Origin: Prevotella sp.
GTDB lineage: Bacteria; Bacteroidota; Bacteroidia; Bacteroidales; Bacteroidaceae
Assembly (NCBI GenBank): GCA_021204735.1
Contig: JAJPYV010000021.1
Coordinates: 1-11,424 of the forward strand
DNA length: 11,424 nucleotides
Reading direction: 5' to 3'
Of this stretch, positions 6,200 through 11,424 are shown piece after piece. The stretch's first letter is position 1. Every line of letters begins with the position of its first letter. The position numbers were made by a program, and so were the translations under genes. The notes below the pieces were generated by a model, which did no database searches, was not told where the DNA came from, and saw nothing but the letters and a program-made list of their open reading frames with translations.

Positions 6200-7535
6200 G
6201 AAACTGACACTCGGAATAGTTGTCAACCTATGCCGGTTGGTGGTTGCCGTAACGTTTATCTTCTCTGGTTACGTGAAGTCGATAGACCCTCTCGGTACGA
6301 GTTACAAGATTGAGGACTATCTTGAAGTAGTGCATTTAGCACAGTATATTCCGAGTTATGTCACGGTGGCTGTCGCTGTGTTTCTCGGAGCATTGGAGTT
6401 CAGTTTGGGCGTATTCGTGCTCTTTGCGGTAGGGCGACGTTTAGTATCACGAATAGTACTGTTGTTTATGTGCGTTATGACACCGTTGACATTATGGTTG
6501 GCGGTGGGCAACCCGATACAGGATTGCGGGTGTTTTGGAGATGCATTAGTATTGACCAATTGGGAGACATTCTATAAGAATATAGTTCTTTTGATTGCTT
6601 CCATAGTGCTCTGTTTTCGACCATTGGCAATGCCACGCTTCATAAGTCGTTCCAATCAGGCGATAGTGGTGGCATATACCGTGTTCTTTATCTTGTTTTC
6701 GGCAGGTAGGAGTTTGTACACCTTACCGCCTTTCGATTTCCGACCATACCATGTCGGGGCTGACATAAAAGCAGGTATGGAGATACCCGAAGGAGAGAAA
6801 GGACCTCAGTTTGAGACAACTTTCATATTGGAAAAAGACGGTGTGCGTAAGGAATTCACCCTTGACGACTATCCTGATTCCACTTGGACATTTATTGACA
6901 GTAAGACGGTGCAAATATCGAAGGGATATATTCCCCCGATACATGACTTCTCTATACAGACGCTCGATTACGGAGAGGATATCACCGACAGCGTTCTCAA
7001 CTACAAGGATTATTCTTTTCTTCTTGTGTCACCACATCTTGAGGATGCCGATGACTCTACATTCGGAGACATAGAGATGCTTTATGAATATAGTAAGGCT
7101 CATGGATACCCGTTTTACGCTTTGACAGCAAGTACGGAGAAGGCGATACAATACTGGCGTGATACTACTGGGGCTGAATATGATTTCTACCTTACAGATG
7201 AGATAACTCTGAAAACGGTGATAAGAAGCAATCCTGGATTGCTGTTGCTAAAAAACGGAGTGGTGTTCGGAAAATGGAGCAGTAATAATCTGCCAAAGCT
7301 CGACATGAACTCTGAAAAACTTGAGAACACGGAGTATGGAAGTATACCGAATATGTCTCTGGTGCGAAAATTGTCTAAGGTGTTTCTCTGGTATATCCTG
7401 CCGTTGGTATTGCTGTCTATTGCAGACCGAACATGGCATTTCACTATATGGTTTAAGAATAAGAGAAAATCCAATAAGATATATCAACTTTTAAAAGGTA
7501 ATAAAGAAAATGAGAAAGAAAATTGTAGCAGGTAA
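6189..7535 (+). CDS. DoxX/MauE-like redox membrane protein with thioredoxin-like C-terminal domain
   Basis: An inner-membrane protein of 448 residues; similar Bacteroides proteins are, as I recall, named the BT_3928 family. The N-terminal part has hydrophobic segments at about 8-27, 57-80, 86-106, 128-144 and 157-175. It carries the DoxX/MauE-type loop [13 protein letters not shown] with C113 and C115, a probable redox-active CxC pair. Residues 180-390 are soluble. Within them about 273-372 look thioredoxin-like ([38 protein letters not shown], with P349 at the usual cis-proline place), but there is no CxxC in this part. A final membrane segment lies at about 398-412 with a basic tail. I chose ATG 6189 over GTG 6186. 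The gene overlaps the previous one by 11 bases and tpiA by 26. A role in envelope thiol-disulfide balance is inferred. Confidence 0.82.
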   Translation: MNVKKLTLGIVVNLCRLVVAVTFIFSGYVKSIDPLGTSYKIEDYLEVVHLAQYIPSYVTVAVAVFLGALEFSLGVFVLFAVGRRLVSRIVLLFMCVMTPLTLWLAVGNPIQDCGCFGDALVLTNWETFYKNIVLLIASIVLCFRPLAMPRFISRSNQAIVVAYTVFFILFSAGRSLYTLPPFDFRPYHVGADIKAGMEIPEGEKGPQFETTFILEKDGVRKEFTLDDYPDSTWTFIDSKTVQISKGYIPPIHDFSIQTLDYGEDITDSVLNYKDYSFLLVSPHLEDADDSTFGDIEMLYEYSKAHGYPFYALTASTEKAIQYWRDTTGAEYDFYLTDEITLKTVIRSNPGLLLLKNGVVFGKWSSNNLPKLDMNSEKLENTEYGSIPNMSLVRKLSKVFLWYILPLVLLSIADRTWHFTIWFKNKRKSNKIYQLLKGNKENEKENCSR

Positions 7536-8265
7536 CTGGAAAATGAACATGAACCTGCAAGACGGTATCGCCCTCGCAAAGGAGCTTAATGAGACTTTGA
7601 AGAACAATAAGCCTAATTGTGATGTTGTTATCTGTACACCCTTCATTCATCTCGCAAGTATTGCTCAATTGATTGATCAGAATGTAGTAGGTCTTGGTGC
7701 AGAAAACTGTGCTGACAAGGAAAAAGGTGCTTACACTGGCGAGGTCTCAGCAGAGATGGTTAAGAGTACGGGTGCTCAATACGTTATCCTCGGTCACTCT
7801 GAGCGTCGTGGCTATTATGGCGAGACACCTGAAATATTGAAGGAGAAGGTGCTTCTTGCACTTAAAAATGGTTTGAAGATAATCTTCTGCATTGGTGAAA
7901 GTCTTGAGGAGCGCGAGGCTAACAAGCAAAATGATGTAGTGAAGATGGAACTTGAGGGTAGCGTGTTCAACCTCTCTGAGGAGGAGTTCAAGAATATTAT
8001 CATAGCATACGAGCCAATATGGGCTATAGGAACAGGCAAGACTGCAACTTCAGACCAGGCAGAGGAAATACAGGCCTATATCCGCAGTATTATCGCAGGC
8101 AGATACGGACAGGCAGTGGCTGACGACACATCTATCCTTTATGGTGGCAGTTGTAAGGCAAGCAATGCTCCAGAACTGTTTTCTAAGCCTGATATTGACG
8201 GTGGTCTTATAGGTGGCGCATCCCTGAAAGCCGCTGACTTCCTTGGTATCGTCAACGCATGGTAA
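7510..8265 (+). CDS. tpiA: Triose-phosphate isomerase
   Basis: Interconverts dihydroxyacetone phosphate and glyceraldehyde 3-phosphate in glycolysis and gluconeogenesis, in the cytoplasm. The 251-residue length is normal for the family and all key parts are present. These are K11 in AGNWKMN, H96 in VILGHSERR, the catalytic E168 in [14 protein letters not shown] (whose second half is the mobile loop 6), YGGS near 214-217, and GGLIGGASL for phosphate binding near the C-terminus. The ATG at 7510 lies inside the end of the upstream DoxX-like gene (26-base overlap), with a weak AAAAGG about 11 bases before it. Expression is thus tied to the two genes upstream, at least in part. A perfect hairpin follows about 30 bases after the stop. 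Confidence 0.97.
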   Translation: MRKKIVAGNWKMNMNLQDGIALAKELNETLKNNKPNCDVVICTPFIHLASIAQLIDQNVVGLGAENCADKEKGAYTGEVSAEMVKSTGAQYVILGHSERRGYYGETPEILKEKVLLALKNGLKIIFCIGESLEEREANKQNDVVKMELEGSVFNLSEEEFKNIIIAYEPIWAIGTGKTATSDQAEEIQAYIRSIIAGRYGQAVADDTSILYGGSCKASNAPELFSKPDIDGGLIGGASLKAADFLGIVNAW

Positions 8266-8295
8266 TTGGTAACGTTGCTTAGCGTATATTTATAT

Positions 8296-8320
8296 GACAG
8301 GAGATAGTTTATCTCCTGTC
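8296..8320 (+). terminator. Perfect 11-bp hairpin after tpiA
   Basis: GACAGGAGATA and TATCTCCTGTC are perfect complements around a GTT loop. The hairpin lies in the 113-base gap between tpiA and the SPOR gene. It lacks a following T-run, so it may be a partial terminator that reduces downstream read-through, or an RNA-stabilising end for the tpiA message. No clear promoter box for the SPOR gene is visible between 8321 and 8378. Confidence 0.55.
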
Positions 8321-8378
8321 GTTCCATGAGAATAAATGTAAAATCTATATTGCTCTGAAAACTATAAAATTGTAACAA

Positions 8379-9005
8379 ATGAAACGATTTGCCGCACTGT
8401 TATTTTTCGTATTAACAATTGTCATGCAACTTAGTGCCCAGTCGTTCCTCGATGTATTGAGGACGAGAAAGAGTGGGGAAGGTGTAGTAACTGTCAATCA
8501 GAGCAAGGATATCGATGAATTGGTAAACAGCGCAAAACTCGAGATTTCCTCGCCTACACAGACACAATCCCAGCAGAATGCAACAGTGAATCCAGAGAAG
8601 AAAAAAGGCAATACGGGGTCAAATAACAATGAAACGTTTGCTGACAACACAGGAAAAGAAAGTGTTGCCATTGTCAAGCCAGAACAATCATCTTCGGAGT
8701 CAGGTATCGTGAATACCGACAAGAAGGTCATGCGTAACAGTACTACAATGACTGGTTACCGTGTACAGGTGTATTCAGGTGGGAACACACGTGATGATAG
8801 GAATAATGCAGAACAGATAGGGCGTGCTGTAAAAGCGAAATTCCCCGAGCTTCCCATCTACGTGCATTTTTATTCGCCAAGGTGGATATGTCGTGTTGGC
8901 AATTTCAAAACCTACCAAGAGGCAGACAACGTACTGAAAGATATCAAGGCTATGGGCTACAATGATGCCTGCATAGTGAAAGGTAAAATAACAGTGGCAA
9001 ACTGA
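8379..9005 (+). CDS. Exported SPOR-domain protein
   Basis: A 208-residue envelope protein. Residues 1-20 are a signal peptide (MKRFAALLFFVLTIVMQLSA, probable cleavage before Gln21). Residues 30-120 are a low-complexity, Ser/Gln/Asn/Lys-rich linker. Residues about 125-203 are a SPOR domain: TGYRVQVYSGGNTRDDRN, then a helix, then VHFYSPRWICRVGNFKTYQEA and MGYNDACIV. In characterised cases SPOR domains bind peptidoglycan stripped of stem peptides at division sites, so a cell-wall-associated role is likely but inferred. The upstream gap holds a hairpin, and folE follows 48 bases later on the same strand. It has no lipobox, so it is predicted to be a soluble periplasmic protein. Confidence 0.87.
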   Translation: MKRFAALLFFVLTIVMQLSAQSFLDVLRTRKSGEGVVTVNQSKDIDELVNSAKLEISSPTQTQSQQNATVNPEKKKGNTGSNNNETFADNTGKESVAIVKPEQSSSESGIVNTDKKVMRNSTTMTGYRVQVYSGGNTRDDRNNAEQIGRAVKAKFPELPIYVHFYSPRWICRVGNFKTYQEADNVLKDIKAMGYNDACIVKGKITVAN

Positions 9006-9053
9006 TGTGGCACGTTAAGTGTGACATTTTGTGTGAATCGTGAATTATTAAAT

Positions 9054-9638
9054 ATGAATCCCGAATCAGAATATCGTGAAGGTCTTGACGAATTATCGTC
9101 ACATTACAAGAAGATAATAGAACTTTTAGGAGAAGACACTGGGCGTGATGGACTGTTGAAAACACCTATGCGTGTGGCGAAAGCCATGCAGATTTTTACC
9201 CGTGGATATGGTCAGGATGCCCATAGGGTTCTTCTCGATGCCTTGTTTGAGGAGAAATACAATCAAATGGTTATTGTAAAAGACATCGACTTCTTCTCTC
9301 TCTGTGAACATCATCTGCTTCCTTTTTTTGGAAAAGTGCACGTGGCATATATTCCAAATGGGTACATAACAGGACTAAGCAAGATTGCCCGTGTGGTTGA
9401 CATTTACAGTCATCGTTTGCAAGTGCAGGAGCGCATGACTTTACAGATAAAGGAATGTATTCAGGAAACATTGAAACCACTTGGTGTGATGGTGGTGATT
9501 GAGGCACAGCACCTATGTATGCAGATGAGAGGTGTGGAGAAACAGAACGCTATAACCACTACAAGTGATTTCTGTGGAGCATTCAATCAGGCGAAGACCA
9601 GGCAAGAGTTTATGAACCTGCTGCGCCATAACGATTGA
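9054..9638 (+). CDS. folE: GTP cyclohydrolase I (type IA)
   Basis: Converts GTP to dihydroneopterin triphosphate, the first step of tetrahydrofolate and pterin synthesis. From ATG 9054 the protein has 194 residues, usual for bacterial FolE. Visible landmarks are [16 protein letters not shown] (30-45), the zinc ligands C84 and H87 in [12 protein letters not shown], the third zinc ligand C155 in [16 protein letters not shown], and [20 protein letters not shown] (107-126). All are in their family positions, so the enzyme should be active and zinc dependent. An in-frame GTG at 9021 would add 11 residues that do not look like the family, so ATG 9054 is preferred. The gene follows the SPOR gene by 48 bases and may be co-transcribed. 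A weak 6-bp inverted repeat (ATTTCC...GGAAAT, 9640-9660) follows the stop. Confidence 0.96.
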   Translation: MNPESEYREGLDELSSHYKKIIELLGEDTGRDGLLKTPMRVAKAMQIFTRGYGQDAHRVLLDALFEEKYNQMVIVKDIDFFSLCEHHLLPFFGKVHVAYIPNGYITGLSKIARVVDIYSHRLQVQERMTLQIKECIQETLKPLGVMVVIEAQHLCMQMRGVEKQNAITTTSDFCGAFNQAKTRQEFMNLLRHND

Positions 9639-9744
9639 CATTTCCACTCATATCGGAAATATTCTGTTAAAACACAATTTGCGTGCAATGTTTCACGTAA
9701 TGTGGTGTTATATATATTAGGAATAGTAATAAAGTCAAAATAAA

Positions 9745-10377
9745 ATGAAAGTATTATCAAAATTAATGGTTATCGTGCTTTGCTGCACGGCGTCTTTGTC
9801 GCTTTTTTCCTGCTTGGGTGACGATGACAGCAATAACAATATGAGCGAAGAAGATTACAAGATTTACACGAGTCTTTTGTCTGGTTATTATTATGGTGGC
9901 AAGATTTATTTCTACAACGACACCATCACGACAAGTTCTAATAAGGTAGATTCCGTGTCTTCGTTATCCGCAGTTATTTACACAGATTCTACTTTTGTGA
10001 TACAGAATGTGCCAGGCCGTGTGCTTGCTAAATGTATCACTGGGTATGATGCTTTGAAAGAGGCTATCGAGAATGCAGATAGTAAGACAATAAAGGCAAA
10101 ATATATACTATACAATAATGTATCTTCAGGCTATTTGTATTATTACGTTTACCCTGTTTCAGTTACTTACGATGAACTGACTTACAACGGCAATACTCAT
10201 AGGGTGGATATATCTTTCTATACCCCTACTTTGGGTGTGTACTATAATGGTATGATAGACATTCCTTTCTATTTGGCAGGAGTTTATCAGGATGGAGACC
10301 AACTTGAGCTTTTCTATGACAGTACCTACGGTTCTGATAATTCAAATACTTTGCTCGAGTTTTATGCTTCGAAGTAA
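9745..10377 (+). CDS. Tyrosine-rich lipoprotein, possibly DUF4840-like
   Basis: A 210-residue predicted lipoprotein: signal peptide 1-22, lipobox LFSC, Cys23. The mature protein begins CLGDDDSNNN. A run of acidic residues just after the lipid cysteine resembles the Bacteroidetes lipoprotein export signal, so display on the cell surface is likely. The body is beta-rich and very rich in Tyr and Ser (LSGYYYGGKIYFYNDTI, SGYLYYYVYPVSV). Size, N-terminus and overall pattern recall DUF4840 lipoproteins of Bacteroides and Prevotella, but that match is from memory and tentative. No enzymatic motif is visible. It follows folE after a 106-base gap and ends before a strong terminator, so it is probably its own unit. 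No clear promoter box is visible in 9639-9744. Confidence 0.8.
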   Translation: MKVLSKLMVIVLCCTASLSLFSCLGDDDSNNNMSEEDYKIYTSLLSGYYYGGKIYFYNDTITTSSNKVDSVSSLSAVIYTDSTFVIQNVPGRVLAKCITGYDALKEAIENADSKTIKAKYILYNNVSSGYLYYYVYPVSVTYDELTYNGNTHRVDISFYTPTLGVYYNGMIDIPFYLAGVYQDGDQLELFYDSTYGSDNSNTLLEFYASK

Positions 10378-10403
10378 TGATTGTATTAATTCTATTATAT
10401 GGA

Positions 10404-10440
10404 GCAGGCTTGCGTGATAGATGCAAGTCTGTTTTGTTTT
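10404..10440 (+). terminator. Intrinsic terminator after the tyrosine-rich lipoprotein gene
   Basis: GCAGGCTTGCGT (10404-10415) pairs with ATGCAAGTCTGT (10421-10432) over 12 bp with three G-U pairs, around the loop GATAG. A T-rich run (TTTTGTTTT) follows immediately on the plus strand. It lies between two convergent genes, 2 bases before the minus-strand stop codon. It could also act on the opposite transcript, but no T-run follows the hairpin on that side. Confidence 0.8.
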
Positions 10441-10441
10441 A

Positions 10442-11424
10442 TTATTTTACACCGTTGTCGTTATCACTATTGTACAACTTGCGGCTTCCTGTGTTGTACT
10501 TGCGCCCATAACTGAACTTGTAAGCTACGCTGAAATAAATCATGTTGCCATTGTTCTTGATGTAAGTGTGACCGACACTCTTGTAATATTGGCTTAGGCA
10601 CTCGCTATAATAGTCGAAACCTTGAGCGTAACCCAACAACATTACACCAAGTCCTACTTCCAGTCCTTTGTACTTGTATGAGGCAGCGAGAGATGATCCG
10701 TTCTCTCCACCATAAATATTTTCTCCCCAAAGAGATCTGTCTGCCGTTCCGAACTCGTAACTGACATCCCAGTTGCCCAACATCAGTTCTGCCGAGCAAC
10801 CCCATTGCCAATAGTTGTAGGTATGCAGGTAGTTGATACCATGACTTCTGAACGTTGAGAATGAGCCGTAGGCTTTCAGGTCAAGTACGTCTTTTATGGC
10901 GTGGAGTGTGAAATCCAGCTCCTGGTAGCTTTTCAAAAAGTTCTTCTGGTTCTCTGACTTTGTTATAATCATGTATGAGCCGTCATCCTGCAGTTCAGGA
11001 TATATCGATGATGAAATAGGGTGGAATGAGTAACTAAGCGAGCCGTAATAGTTCAGGGAGAATACCTGTGTGTCCCAATCGAATGACAGGGAATTTGAGT
11101 TTTGCCACCATGGTTTCAGGTATGGGTTGCCGTCGTTTGCGGTGAGATCGTCTTCTTGCTGTCTAACGTCACTAAGGGCTGACAGTGATGGTGTTATTTC
11201 AGACAGTCTGCTCGATAATCTTATTGAGGTGTTCTTCGAAGGACTGTACTTCAAAGACAGTTGTGGTCGGAACGTCCATTTGGCAAAACCGATATCTTCC
11301 TGGTAAACCCTGTTGTAACTTGCCCCAACACCCAACATATAGTTAAATTTCCACAGAGAGCCTTGCAGTTGTGCGAAGAAATACAGTTTTTGGGAGTTCA
11401 GCACGGCATCGGTATTCACGTTGC
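10442..11424 (-). CDS. Outer-membrane beta-barrel protein, TonB-receptor-like, C-terminal part
   Basis: The reading frame is open from the right edge to the TAA at 10444-10442, giving the last 327 codons of a larger gene. The first Met-like codon (a GTG at 11419-11417) is inside the frame and is not the true start. The protein is a series of alternating aromatic/polar beta-strands (FNYMLGVGASYNRV, FSLNYYGSLSYSFHP, GLEVGLGVMLLGYA) with Asn/Ser/Gly-rich loops. A loop reading NDGNPYLKPWWQNSNSLSFD resembles the GNPxLKP loop of TonB-dependent outer-membrane barrels. The end YFSVAYKFSYGRKYN plus a short polar tail is typical of OMP_b-brl_3 type proteins (carboxypeptidase-regulatory domain plus plug plus barrel). 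The plug and N-terminal domains would lie beyond the edge. Ligand unknown. No SusD-like partner is visible downstream. Confidence 0.85.
   Translation of the reverse strand, partial: NVNTDAVLNSQKLYFFAQLQGSLWKFNYMLGVGASYNRVYQEDIGFAKWTFRPQLSLKYSPSKNTSIRLSSRLSEITPSLSALSDVRQQEDDLTANDGNPYLKPWWQNSNSLSFDWDTQVFSLNYYGSLSYSFHPISSSIYPELQDDGSYMIITKSENQKNFLKSYQELDFTLHAIKDVLDLKAYGSFSTFRSHGINYLHTYNYWQWGCSAELMLGNWDVSYEFGTADRSLWGENIYGGENGSSLAASYKYKGLEVGLGVMLLGYAQGFDYYSECLSQYYKSVGHTYIKNNGNMIYFSVAYKFSYGRKYNTGSRKLYNSDNDNGVK

Noticed and set aside
5762..6226. A 154-codon minus-strand frame opposite the DUF1599 gene.
   Set aside because: The plus-strand frame has a clear repeated domain and operon overlap; the reverse product has no recognisable features.
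9021..9053. GTG at 9021 as the folE start.
   Set aside because: The 11 extra residues are unlike the family N-terminus; the ATG at 9054 gives the usual length.
9640..9660. Inverted repeat ATTTCC...GGAAAT after folE as a terminator.
   Set aside because: Only six pairs, a 9-nt loop and no T-run; too weak to call as a separate terminator.
11417..11419. GTG at 11419-11417 as the start of the outer-membrane barrel gene.
   Set aside because: The frame stays open to the window edge and the fragment is only the C-terminal part of a barrel, so this is an internal valine codon.
1..11424. Search for mobile elements, CRISPR arrays, tRNAs, toxin-antitoxin or phage-defence genes.
   Set aside because: No transposase, integrase, spaced direct repeats, cloverleaf or defence-type motifs were seen in the window.

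Overview
The window looks like an ordinary chromosomal stretch from a Bacteroidetes bacterium, most like Prevotella/Segatella or a close Bacteroidales relative. Reasons visible in the sequence: several Bacteroidetes-type -7 promoter boxes (TAnnTTTG), AT-rich leaders with little Shine-Dalgarno signal, several lipoproteins, a secreted enzyme ending in a type IX-like sorting tail (IYDLSGR...GLYIKRG), a SPOR protein, a DUF1599 gene, a DoxX-type redox membrane protein next to tpiA, and a C-terminal outer-membrane barrel of the TonB-receptor type. I see no rRNA, tRNA, CRISPR array, insertion sequence or phage gene.

Layout. Positions 1-926 (minus) hold most of the membrane-fusion lipoprotein of an RND efflux pump, cut by the left edge. 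Its upstream region (927-1127) has a good -7 box directly abutting a perfect 10+10 bp inverted repeat, plus a second palindrome just upstream, so it looks like a repressor-controlled efflux promoter. Next on the minus strand is a CCA tRNA nucleotidyltransferase (1128-2564). Divergent from it, from a shared 123-bp region with a promoter facing each way, is a small helical lipoprotein (2688-3149). It is followed by a multi-domain secreted pectate lyase of the PL1 type (3218-5479) that ends at a long hairpin.

From 5639 a compact plus-strand group follows: a duplicated DUF1599 protein, a DoxX/thioredoxin-like membrane protein, tpiA (triose-phosphate isomerase), a SPOR-domain envelope protein and folE (GTP cyclohydrolase I). 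The first three overlap end to start and are almost certainly one transcription unit. A perfect 11-bp hairpin separates tpiA from the SPOR gene. The set mixes central carbon metabolism, pterin synthesis and envelope functions, and only the physical overlaps argue for shared expression.

The right end has a tyrosine-rich lipoprotein (9745-10377) with an acidic surface-export-like signal after its lipid cysteine, a clear intrinsic terminator (10404-10440), and, convergent on the minus strand, the C-terminal 327 codons of an outer-membrane beta-barrel protein cut by the right edge.

I found no clearly new multi-gene system. The points most worth a second look are the palindromic efflux promoter, the DoxX/thioredoxin-like fusion embedded with DUF1599 and tpiA, the internal duplication of the DUF1599 protein, and the modular pectate lyase.
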